Shown: piece by piece, positions 36,088-43,694 of the stretch | How the letters are laid out: each line of letters starts with the position of its first letter | Position numbering within the stretch: position 1 is the first letter of the stretch | Assembly: GCA_902574995.1 (NCBI GenBank) | Contig: CACGPP010000001.1 | Span: forward strand, 62,001 to 126,000 | Reading direction: 5' to 3' | DNA length: 64,000 bases | Source: an uncultured Alphaproteobacteria bacterium | GTDB taxonomy: Bacteria > Pseudomonadota > Alphaproteobacteria > HIMB59 | Made by a program: the position numbers and the translations under genes | The notes under the pieces: generated by a model | Told to the model about the DNA's origin: nothing | Seen by the model: only the letters and a program-made list of their open reading frames with translations | Databases searched by the model: none

Positions 36088-36788
36088 TAGCTTACTAACT
36101 TTCTAAATTTTTCATCTAGGGATTTACCAATTTTTTTCTTAAGCTGTGCTGGAGTTCCCTCAAAGACTTTTTGTCCATCGTTAATAATAAGACACTTATT
36201 ACAAACCTCTGGGACTTCATCAAGAATGTGTGTAGAAATTATAATTGCTTTTGTTTTAGATAATTTTTTAATTAATTTTCTTACTTCAAATTTTTGAAGG
36301 GGATCCAATCCATCAGTTGGCTCATCTAAGATCAGTAATTTGGGATTATGTATAAGAGCCTGAGCAATTCCAACACGTCTTTTAAAACCTTTTGATAAAG
36401 TTTCAATGGGAACATCTTTTACTTCTTCTAGTTGTAGATCATTAATTACTTTTTTGATTGCTGCTTTTGAATTTTTTATATTTCTTACCTGGCAAACGTA
36501 GTCTAGGTAAAGATATGGCGAAAAGTCCAAATAAAGGGGAACACCTTCAGGTAGGTAGCCAATCATTGACTTTGTGTGAATGGGATCTATTTCAATGTCC
36601 TTATTGTTTATGATAACGTTTCCACTGTCAGATTTCAGATAACCTGTTATTACCCTCATTGAAGTTGTTTTGCCAGCACCATTAGGTCCAAGGAACCCCA
36701 TCACATCACCAACTTTGACCTCAAAAGAGAGTTTATTAATGGCAGTAAAATCGCCAAAATTTTTAGAAATATCTATTACACTTAACAT
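36087..36788 (-). CDS. ABC exporter ATP-binding subunit, GldA-like
   Basis: A 233-residue ATPase. Walker A is GPNGAGKTT, the signature region reads LSKGFKRRVGIAQAL, and Walker B is LLILDEPTDGLDP with the switch His in ISTHILDEV. The degenerate signature SKGFKRR is characteristic of the GldA/NosF group. It is the first gene of the exporter operon. The 74 bases upstream, between it and the alcohol dehydrogenase, hold an imperfect 18-base palindrome (36827-36844), which may be an operator or part of a weak transcription end. Confidence 0.9.
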   Translation of the reverse strand: MLSVIDISKNFGDFTAINKLSFEVKVGDVMGFLGPNGAGKTTSMRVITGYLKSDSGNVIINNKDIEIDPIHTKSMIGYLPEGVPLYLDFSPYLYLDYVCQVRNIKNSKAAIKKVINDLQLEEVKDVPIETLSKGFKRRVGIAQALIHNPKLLILDEPTDGLDPLQKFEVRKLIKKLSKTKAIIISTHILDEVPEVCNKCLIINDGQKVFEGTPAQLKKKIGKSLDEKFRKLVS

Positions 36789-36862
36789 TTTTTCATATTA
36801 TTTAGTTTAAAATCTTAATAATTCAAGATGATAAATTTACCATCTCTTATCAGATGAAGTTT

Positions 36863-38026
36863 TTACCATGCAGACCTATAAATATCAAAAGCATCTTTTT
36901 CGGATATTTCTCTTGGATTATTGATTAGTAATCGGGTTTGTTTCATAGCATCTCTTGCCATTGTTTCGCATGCAGTTTCAGGGATGTCGAGATCTCTTAA
37001 TCTTTGTTCTAAACCTAATTCGCTTGATAGATCTGACAACTTTTCAATGAATTTTGAAGAAATATCTTGAGTGTTGGTGCTTGTATCAATATCTGGAAAA
37101 ACAATTGGGGCTATTTCACTGTAAAGTTTTGATGCATTTTGATCAGATATATTAAATCTTAACACATATGGTAGGACAAGTGCGTTGGAAAGACCGTGAG
37201 GGACATGATAAGTCCCTCCAATCGGATATGCCAAAGCATGAACGCCAGCAACTGGAGAGTTTCCAAAGGAGACACCTGCTAACATAGAGCCAACAAGCAT
37301 ATTTGATCTTGCCTCAATATCCTTTCCGTTAATTACAGCTTGTCTTATTGAACTACCTAGAAGCTTCAATGCTTCCTTTGAAAGTGTTTGGGAGATCAAA
37401 TTATTGTTCACACTTTTTGAAGCATAAGACTCTATCGCGTGGACCATTGCATCAATACCGGTAGCAGCAGTAATGTGAGGGGGAAGACCGATTGTTAATG
37501 ATGGATCAAGAATTGCAAGGTCTGGAAGTATAATAGGAGAGGAAACTCCTTTTTTTTCTAAATCTTCTTGTGTGATAATAGAAATTGGAGTTACTTCAGA
37601 ACCAGTACCAGAAGTTGTTGGGTAAAGAGCAAGAGGGAGCCTAGGCCCTTTAGCATTAGCCACTCCCCAAGCTTCATGAATATTTTCGTCTGAGCCAATC
37701 AAAAGTGCAGTTAATTTTGATACGTCCATTGATGATCCGCCACCAAATCCAATTACACCTGTTGCATCAAAATCTCTTCCTTGTTGAACACAATTCAAAA
37801 GTGTTTTTATAGATGGGTCAGCTTCAACATTATCAAAAATTAAAATTTCAGAGTATTTTTGAAGCTCAGTAATTGTTTTTTCGTGTAATCCAATTTTTAC
37901 TAAACCCGGATCAGTTACAAATAGTATTTTGTTACCAAGTTTTTTAGAAACTTCTTCTGCTGTGCCTACTGAATAGTCACTTCCAAATCTTATTCCAGGA
38001 GTAGTGTTGAATTGAAACGCTTTCAC
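36863..38026 (-). CDS. Iron-containing (type III) alcohol dehydrogenase
   Basis: A 387-residue NAD-dependent dehydrogenase. The nucleotide site is VIGFGGGSSMDVSKL, TSGTGSEVTPISI is conserved, and the metal ligands lie in GIDAMVHAIESYAS (Asp, His) and GVHALAYPIGGTYHVPHGLSNALVLPY-type sequence (two His). Substrates in this family range from ethanol and 1,3-propanediol to hydroxy acids and maleylacetate. There is no partner gene that narrows the choice: it is read away from ParA and lies upstream of the exporter operon with a 74-base gap. Confidence 0.88.
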   Translation of the reverse strand: MKAFQFNTTPGIRFGSDYSVGTAEEVSKKLGNKILFVTDPGLVKIGLHEKTITELQKYSEILIFDNVEADPSIKTLLNCVQQGRDFDATGVIGFGGGSSMDVSKLTALLIGSDENIHEAWGVANAKGPRLPLALYPTTSGTGSEVTPISIITQEDLEKKGVSSPIILPDLAILDPSLTIGLPPHITAATGIDAMVHAIESYASKSVNNNLISQTLSKEALKLLGSSIRQAVINGKDIEARSNMLVGSMLAGVSFGNSPVAGVHALAYPIGGTYHVPHGLSNALVLPYVLRFNISDQNASKLYSEIAPIVFPDIDTSTNTQDISSKFIEKLSDLSSELGLEQRLRDLDIPETACETMARDAMKQTRLLINNPREISEKDAFDIYRSAW

Positions 38027-38152
38027 GATAGCAATATAGATGATATAGGGTTTATTTCCTATATAATTTTACGAAACCTATTCTAAGCTCCTATCAACCC
38101 ACAACTTTTTTTTAATAAGGCTTTCTTAAGAGTTTTTTACTTTTATACTTGA

Positions 38153-38794
38153 ATGGTGTCTAAGGTTATTACCATCGCTCAACAAAAAGGAGGCTCTGGA
38201 AAAACCACTATAGCTGCAAATTTAGCTGCTGTTTATTCTTTAAAAAATAATTTATCCACGACATTACTCGACACAGACCCTCAAGGTAGTTTAGGTAAGT
38301 GGTTTCTTACTAGAAATGAAAAACTTAAAAATAAAAATATGATACAGTTTAAAACAGCAAGCCTCTGGGGTGCACAGTATGAGGCTAAAACGCTTAAAGA
38401 AAAATCTGATTTAGTAATAATTGATACTCCTCCCAAAATTGATGCTGATGGAAGACCAGCAATTGAAATAGCTGACCTTGTCATTATACCTATATCTCCC
38501 TCTCAAGTGGATTTTTGGGCCACGGAGTCCATAATTGAATTAGCGAAAAGAGAAAAAAGAGAGATATTAATTCTTATTAATAGAGCAAATGCTAAATCTA
38601 AACTTATTCAAGAAGCACATAAATTTGTTAATAAAATGAATGTTAAAAAAGCAAAGACAATTTTGGGTAATAGACAAATATTTGTATCAACTATGGGATT
38701 AGGGTTAACAGTAGTAGAAAAACAAAGAACTGGAAAAGGGTGTTTAGAAATGTTGGCTCTGGCAAAAGAGATACAGTCATTCTTGAAATTTTAA
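38153..38794 (+). CDS. ParA/MinD-family ATPase
   Basis: A 213-residue P-loop ATPase with the deviant Walker A KGGSGKTT at residues 11-18, the switch I/II Asp residues in LLDTDPQGSLGKW and VIIDTPPKID, and a C-terminal helix. It lacks the N-terminal helix-turn-helix of plasmid ParA and has no ParB gene beside it, so it belongs to the orphan ParA group that positions protein clusters or other cargo. No Shine-Dalgarno is seen before ATG 38153. The next genes are small unknowns that may be partners. Confidence 0.85.
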   Translation: MVSKVITIAQQKGGSGKTTIAANLAAVYSLKNNLSTTLLDTDPQGSLGKWFLTRNEKLKNKNMIQFKTASLWGAQYEAKTLKEKSDLVIIDTPPKIDADGRPAIEIADLVIIPISPSQVDFWATESIIELAKREKREILILINRANAKSKLIQEAHKFVNKMNVKKAKTILGNRQIFVSTMGLGLTVVEKQRTGKGCLEMLALAKEIQSFLKF

Positions 38795-38809
38795 ATTTTA
38801 ATCAATTAT

Positions 38810-39259
38810 ATGAATGAAGAAATAGATAATGAACAACTCCATGACATATGCTCAAGATTATTGAAAGGTTTTATTAATTGGATTGAAATAAATGATAGTA
38901 AAGAAAAAGCATCAATTCTCGATAATGCTTTCCAATTTAAAACATCTATCCTCGAACAAGATAAATCAACGCTTCAAAAAAAATACTTTACATCACCACA
39001 GAATTTATCAAAAAAAGAAGCTGATGTTCTCTTACTACAGTGGAAAGATACTTTTTCCACATTAGTCAATTCAAATGTCGATAGACTATCAAAGGACTCT
39101 TTTAAGATATGGTTTTTAAGCTTAGCATCATATTCGATCCCAGAATTAGAAAAGGATGCAAACGTACTATGGTCCAAACTTTTAGAGGGTGTTGAATATT
39201 GTCATAAATTTTCTATCAAAGATGTTCCATATCCGCTCAACACTATTTCAAAGAACTAA
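38810..39259 (+). CDS. Hypothetical protein downstream of ParA
   Basis: I do not recognise this 149-residue protein. It is acidic and mainly helical, with no signal peptide and no membrane segment. It begins 15 bases after the parA stop, so it is probably co-transcribed and could be a cargo adaptor or regulator for the orphan ParA. An acidic, Gln/Lys-containing N-terminal third and the segment LSKKEADVLLLQWKDTFSTL are its most regular parts. Coding is supported by the open frame, typical codon use and close spacing. Confidence 0.6.
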   Translation: MNEEIDNEQLHDICSRLLKGFINWIEINDSKEKASILDNAFQFKTSILEQDKSTLQKKYFTSPQNLSKKEADVLLLQWKDTFSTLVNSNVDRLSKDSFKIWFLSLASYSIPELEKDANVLWSKLLEGVEYCHKFSIKDVPYPLNTISKN

Positions 39260-39263
39260 ATCA

Positions 39264-39866
39264 ATGTTAAAATTCCCTATGTTTAAGACATTATTCACGG
39301 TTAGCATGTTTTTTTGTTTGAATGCACAATCAATTGAGCTTTTTGGTTATAAATTGTACGAGGACATTCTTAGGTACGAAAATGATGGGAGTATAAAATT
39401 AAATAAAGGTAATATTGAGAGCATTTCTATTAAAGAGGACAACGTCTTGATAGCAAACAAATATCTTACTGAATACATATTAAAATCAACAAAAACAGGA
39501 AATATTTACGAAATTCACGGCTCAAATAATCAATTACAACTCAGTCCTGTTCAGTGCCTTGACATTCAAGATAGCTTTATTAATTCATTTCAAAAGAAAA
39601 ACACTGAATTATTTCAAACTGAAGTTAAACAGTTTCCAAATAAACTTAAAAGTAAAACAACTTGGGAAATTTATCTTAGTAATAGATCTAATAGTAGTGA
39701 GTTAATTTTCTCAGTTACTTGTGATTATAGCTTTAATAATAGGAGAATGGATATAATTTTAACTGATAGTACTTATTTGAGTAATGAAAATTCGACTTAT
39801 GAAAATTTACTTGATGAAAATAAAGAAAATATTTCAAAAGAAGAAATTGATACTAGTGGAATTTAG
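39264..39866 (+). CDS. Exported hypothetical protein
   Basis: A 200-residue protein of unknown function. I choose ATG 39264 over an earlier in-frame ATG at 39189 because the later start gives a clear signal peptide (MLKFPMFKTLFTVSMFFCLNAQS) and avoids a 71-base overlap with the previous gene. The mature part (IELFGYKLYEDILRYENDG) is beta-rich with two Cys residues. It may be periplasmic. Its 3' end overlaps the convergent small gene at 39853 by 14 bases. Confidence 0.6.
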   Translation: MLKFPMFKTLFTVSMFFCLNAQSIELFGYKLYEDILRYENDGSIKLNKGNIESISIKEDNVLIANKYLTEYILKSTKTGNIYEIHGSNNQLQLSPVQCLDIQDSFINSFQKKNTELFQTEVKQFPNKLKSKTTWEIYLSNRSNSSELIFSVTCDYSFNNRRMDIILTDSTYLSNENSTYENLLDENKENISKEEIDTSGI

Positions 39867-40080
39867 TAACTAGAGATAACATATTTATAATTATATAAGA
39901 CTTTATTTCTGATTTCAGCTGATCATAAGTTTCAGGTAATTTATCACTAAGCTCGAAAGCAAAGTCTATAATTTCATAAGCTTCATCTTTAGTCATATAA
40001 ATTTCATTACATAGGTCATGGGCAAGTTTTTCTCTTATTAATATTAAAGAGGCTATTGATCTCTTTTGTTTTTTTTTCAA
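39853..40080 (-). CDS. Small hypothetical helical protein
   Basis: A 75-residue protein beginning with a very basic stretch (MKKKQKRS) and otherwise helical (KDEAYEIIDFAFELSDKL). No family is recognised. It follows the 182-residue exported protein by one base and could be expressed with it, but it overlaps the 3' end of the convergent gene by 14 bases. Codon use is like that of its neighbours. It might be an artefact. Confidence 0.4.
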   Translation of the reverse strand: MKKKQKRSIASLILIREKLAHDLCNEIYMTKDEAYEIIDFAFELSDKLPETYDQLKSEIKSYIIINMLSLVTKFH

Positions 40081-40081
40081 A

Positions 40082-40630
40082 CTATTTTTTTGTTGGTTTT
40101 TTAAGTTTCATTCCGGTTCCTCCAAGTTGCATGCCACCAGAACCTTTACACAAACTTTTCTTTTCTTTGTCACACTTTTCTATCTTCTTCTCTTTTTTCT
40201 CTTCTTTTTTGGCAATCTCTTTTTCTTCTTCCTTTTCTTCTGATTTTATTTCCTGATTTACAATTTTTGTATCTGAGGAAGGCTCAACACTTTGAACTGT
40301 GTTGACAGATCCAACCTGAATATTGGAGAGCATTTCTAATATTTGATCTTGTTTAGATAGTTTATCTTTCTGTTTTGCCTTCCAAGATTTTGGTAGTTTT
40401 AAATCGATACAACTCTCAGAACCGCAAAAAAGGACATCCCCAGTTTCATTATCAAATAAAAAACCACCACAATTTTCAACACCTTTTTGAGTACAATTTG
40501 GGATATGCATCTCATACTCTGCATTCAAATTCACCGATAATAATGGCAAACTTAAAAGAAGTACAAAAATATATCTCATCAACTTATAATGTATCATTTG
40601 TAGAAAAAATTTTCTAAATCTTTTATTCAT
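40082..40630 (-). CDS. Exported Lys/Glu-rich hypothetical protein
   Basis: A 182-residue unknown protein. A signal peptide is seen at MRYIFVLLLSLPLLSVNLNA, starting at residue 18; translation could begin at ATG 40630, which overlaps the GST gene by 8 bases (ATGAATAA), or at the internal ATG 40579. The mature part has six Cys residues, a pair of them in short C-x-x-C-like spacings (FCGSESCIDL), then a charged Lys/Glu helix and a Gly-rich tail (GSGGMQLGGTGMK). Probably periplasmic or surface exposed; function unknown. Confidence 0.55.
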   Translation of the reverse strand: MNKRFRKFFLQMIHYKLMRYIFVLLLSLPLLSVNLNAEYEMHIPNCTQKGVENCGGFLFDNETGDVLFCGSESCIDLKLPKSWKAKQKDKLSKQDQILEMLSNIQVGSVNTVQSVEPSSDTKIVNQEIKSEEKEEEKEIAKKEEKKEKKIEKCDKEKKSLCKGSGGMQLGGTGMKLKKPTKK

Positions 40631-41237
40631 ACTTAAAACTCTCTCCAGGTAATGTTGATTTCATAAAATCATTCTTGGTAATATTTTCTAACCATTTTTT
40701 TAATTTAATATTATTTTCTCCCCAAGCATCAGTAAATCTAAAAGATGTATAGTCTAATGCACAGGCAACAGATATTTGATCAATCGTTAACTTGTCAGTC
40801 ACGAACTCATCATATTTTCTTTCAATCCAATCAATGGATCTTAAAATTTTTTTCTCATAACGTTCTATTGATTTATGTCTTTGCTCTAATTCTGGTATAG
40901 CTGACATTTCTATATAACGATTAACTGCATTTTCCATAATTCCATTTGAAACACTTATCATTGTCATACTTTCCCAATAACGATCTTTTGGATATATAGA
41001 GTCTTTTTTTGAAATACTATCAAAGTACAAACAAATATTATCACTGTCTGTAATCGTTTTATTACCAACTATTAAAGTGGGAACTTGTCTTAATGGATTA
41101 AATTCATCTAGAAATCTTGATTTATAAATATTTATCTTTTCTTCTTTATGAGCAACTTCTAATACAAGAGCAGATACTTTACATTTTCTTCCAAAAGGAG
41201 AGGTAGGCCCATTATATAAAAGTGGAGTATCTGTCAT
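40623..41237 (-). CDS. Glutathione S-transferase family protein
   Basis: A 204-residue GST-fold protein. The N-terminal thioredoxin-like part opens LLYNGPTSPFGRKCKVSALV, with a Ser/Cys at the usual catalytic region, and NPLRQVPTLIV contains the cis-Pro; ITDSDNICLYFDS is the glutathione-contact segment. The helical C-terminal domain follows. It is the last gene of the minus-strand arm of the carboxylase/importer locus, starting one base before the biotin-carrier gene ends. It may detoxify or open a ring in an imported compound; this is inference from position. Confidence 0.82.
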   Translation of the reverse strand: MTDTPLLYNGPTSPFGRKCKVSALVLEVAHKEEKINIYKSRFLDEFNPLRQVPTLIVGNKTITDSDNICLYFDSISKKDSIYPKDRYWESMTMISVSNGIMENAVNRYIEMSAIPELEQRHKSIERYEKKILRSIDWIERKYDEFVTDKLTIDQISVACALDYTSFRFTDAWGENNIKLKKWLENITKNDFMKSTLPGESFKYE

Positions 41238-41456
41238 TTAATCTATGATTATAGCAACAGTGCCAGGGCTTACACCCTCTTGATCGTTCCTAATGTTAAC
41301 TTGAGTTATCGTTCCACTAACTGGAGCGTTATGATTGACCTCTGATTTCATAACTTCCATAATAAATAATATATCCCCCTCACTTACTTCATCACCAACT
41401 TCTACTAAAACTTTCCATATGTTACCTGGAACTGACGTTAAAACTTCTGTAGACAT
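41238..41456 (-). CDS. Stand-alone biotin carboxyl carrier protein
   Basis: A 72-residue biotinyl-domain protein. The biotinylation motif is EVMKSE with Lys37 as the site; the usual form is EAMKM. Flanking segments VEVGDEVSEGDIL and APVSGTITQVNI fit the biotinyl/lipoyl fold. It follows pxpC by one base and should carry carboxybiotin from the carboxylase at 47582 to the PxpB/PxpC-type carboxyltransferase. A lipoyl role is less likely, because lipoylated Lys is flanked by Asp-Lys-Ala/Thr. Confidence 0.88.
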   Translation of the reverse strand: MSTEVLTSVPGNIWKVLVEVGDEVSEGDILFIMEVMKSEVNHNAPVSGTITQVNIRNDQEGVSPGTVAIIID

Positions 41457-41457
41457 A

Positions 41458-42426
41458 TTATATTACACTTCCCATTGAGCAGATGGAGGTTTGTTCAGAT
41501 CTCATTTCCTGTGCCTCTTGCACACTTATTTCTTTAAACTTAAATTTTTCATTTGGTTTAGCTTGTCCTAATTTCCAAAAAGAGGCTGATGGAACAGTAA
41601 AAGGTACAATAAATCCACCCATACTAGGCCCATCATTTACAAGTATTATTGGCGTTTGACCCGCCAAATTAATACCACCAATTGGGTAGCCTTGATCTAT
41701 TATATTTGAGGGTTCATAGCCATGTTCAGGAGATTTATTTGTAGCTTTTTCGGTAAAACTTAAAGTGGGTCCATCCAACCTAAATCCAGTACGATCACTT
41801 CTTGCTTGAAGTTTCCACTCTGCTTTAAGAAAAGTGTCATATCCTTCGTCGTCAAGCCAATCATCATTTGGTCCCCGAACAACCTCAATTTCCCAAATAC
41901 CACTATTGCTTATCTCTGGAATTGAGTCAGTTCTAATTTTTCTACCGATCTTCCCATTAGCTTGACCTAAAGGGACTCTTTGACCGTCTTTCAAAGCATG
42001 ACCATCAATGCCACCAACGCCTGCTTTGTGAAAAGTTGATTGAGAGTTTAGCCATTTTTCTGACTCAATGCCTCCAGCAAAAGACACATAAGATCTTGCA
42101 CCAGATACTGTAAATCCCATTTCAAGAGTTTGTCCAGATTTTATTAAAACACTCTCCCACATAGGAATAGAATTACCATTTATTTTGGGCTGCATATCAG
42201 CACCACAGACCGCAATGACATGATCTTTTTCAAATTTTAAAGTTGGACCAGTGTACTGACACTCAAGCGCTGCAAAACTCTCCTCATTACCTACAAGTAA
42301 ATTGGCTAATCGAAAAGACCAACTATCCATTGGCCCTGAGGGAGGAAACCCTTGGTTAAGATAACCAACTCTCCCGGGATAATCTTGCACTGATGTTTCT
42401 AGTCCTTGTTTAATAACTTCAAACAT
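41458..42426 (-). CDS. pxpC: 5-oxoprolinase/carboxyltransferase subunit C (KipA/AHS2)
   Basis: A 322-residue protein of the KipA/PxpC/AHS2 family. Conserved blocks: TSVQDYPGRVGYLNQGFPPS, GPMDSWSFRLANLLVGNEES, AALECQYTGPTL and, near the end, GGFIVPFTVPSASFWKLGQ. With PxpB it forms either the ATP-dependent part of 5-oxoprolinase or, together with biotin carboxylase and carrier proteins, the carboxyltransferase of urea-carboxylase-like enzymes. Here a biotin carboxylase and a carrier are both encoded in the locus, so the second reading is favoured. Confidence 0.88.
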   Translation of the reverse strand: MFEVIKQGLETSVQDYPGRVGYLNQGFPPSGPMDSWSFRLANLLVGNEESFAALECQYTGPTLKFEKDHVIAVCGADMQPKINGNSIPMWESVLIKSGQTLEMGFTVSGARSYVSFAGGIESEKWLNSQSTFHKAGVGGIDGHALKDGQRVPLGQANGKIGRKIRTDSIPEISNSGIWEIEVVRGPNDDWLDDEGYDTFLKAEWKLQARSDRTGFRLDGPTLSFTEKATNKSPEHGYEPSNIIDQGYPIGGINLAGQTPIILVNDGPSMGGFIVPFTVPSASFWKLGQAKPNEKFKFKEISVQEAQEMRSEQTSICSMGSVI

Positions 42427-43689
42427 TTAAAACTTCTTATTATAATCTAGTTTAGACAACCAGTTTTTATATTTTTTGATAGAAAATTTATGCTCCTCAA
42501 TTAAATCATATCGATATGACTTATCCTCAACTTTTTTTTCAATCATTTCAAACTCATCATAATCACAAGGTACAAATTTAATTCTATCTCCCGGCCTAAA
42601 TAGACAAATGCTATCTTTGAAAACATCAAAATTCTTGTCAGGATCCCAAATGGGTACAGGGGTTCTCCCAAAAATTTGATAACCTCCAGGTAGCCTATCA
42701 GGGTAAATAGCTGTGGACGATCCCCCCATACCCACAGTTCCTTTTGGTGTCCATGTTCTAGGTGGGTTATACTTTGGAGCGGTTAATTTGCACCTAGGGT
42801 CAAGCGGCATTGTAAATGGTAAACCAGGCCAAAAACCAAGCGAAGCCACCCAATACTCAGTTCCAGAGTGAACTCTGACAAAATGATTAACGTCATCTAA
42901 TTGGTTTAATTCTGTAATGAACTCAGGATCTGGCTTTTTCATTGTGATTTTAGCTATATAGTCTTCAATTGCCTCTTTTGTCCATTTGTCAAGATAGACA
43001 GTCGGGAAATGAAAAAGTCTGCTATTTACAACAGTATCATCATTATCTTTCATATCTTTAAGCAATGATTTCAATTCATTAATTAAATCTTGATAGCCGA
43101 TATCATCTGGATTGTAGTGAACTATCATTGAGGCAAAACATGGGAGTGTTTCGTAAACTCCCTTTATATTTGCTGTCTTAATTAAGTTTGACAACCCCTG
43201 AGCTTTAAAGTTCAATTCTAAATTCATCACATTACCAAATTCTATTAATAAATACTTATCACCGCCTGGTAAAAACTTTGGCTCAGGGTAAATTCCCTGA
43301 AATATCTCTGAGGTTTTATCTTTTGTATTCTTTGAAACTAAATTGGGATAAGTGCCATCCTCGTTTATATGTTTTTTTACAGAGAGTTTACTTACATTTA
43401 ATTTAGGTTGAGAAATATTATGAGGATACATATTTTTGAAACTAGCATAATCGTCAACATCAAGTTGAGAGAATAAAATATCATCAAGTTTTTTTGATTT
43501 ATCTTGAGATAAATGACTCTCTAAATTTTCAAATTTTGAAATCTCGTGATTTAAATAATTAAATTTTATATTATTGTTTTCTAGTTGCGATGATACTATC
43601 TTATTTTTTTTTAATAACTCATCTTTAGGATTGGTTAAATCTATTTTTTGAAATAAATCTAAATCTGTATTTTTATATTCTTGAACCAT
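42427..43689 (-). CDS. pxpB: 5-oxoprolinase/carboxyltransferase subunit B (KipI/AHS1) with long N-terminal extension
   Basis: A 420-residue protein. From about residue 138 (PKFLPGGDKYLLIEFGNVM) it is a KipI/PxpB/AHS1 domain: NLELNFKAQGL, LGFWPGLPFTMPLDPR, APKYNPPRTWTPKGTVG and GGYQIFGRTPVPIWD with RPGDRIKFVP. The first 137 residues are a charged, poorly conserved extension with no recognisable fold; standalone PxpB is about 230 residues. It abuts pxpC and should form the heteromer that binds the substrate amide or lactam. Confidence 0.87.
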   Translation of the reverse strand: MVQEYKNTDLDLFQKIDLTNPKDELLKKNKIVSSQLENNNIKFNYLNHEISKFENLESHLSQDKSKKLDDILFSQLDVDDYASFKNMYPHNISQPKLNVSKLSVKKHINEDGTYPNLVSKNTKDKTSEIFQGIYPEPKFLPGGDKYLLIEFGNVMNLELNFKAQGLSNLIKTANIKGVYETLPCFASMIVHYNPDDIGYQDLINELKSLLKDMKDNDDTVVNSRLFHFPTVYLDKWTKEAIEDYIAKITMKKPDPEFITELNQLDDVNHFVRVHSGTEYWVASLGFWPGLPFTMPLDPRCKLTAPKYNPPRTWTPKGTVGMGGSSTAIYPDRLPGGYQIFGRTPVPIWDPDKNFDVFKDSICLFRPGDRIKFVPCDYDEFEMIEKKVEDKSYRYDLIEEHKFSIKKYKNWLSKLDYNKKF

Positions 43690-43694
43690 TGAAT

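Noticed and set aside
36827..36844. Imperfect palindrome GATGATAAATTTACCATC as a terminator for the alcohol dehydrogenase.
   Set aside because: It is AT-rich, has one mismatch, and is not followed by a T tract on the minus strand; an operator or chance repeat is just as likely.
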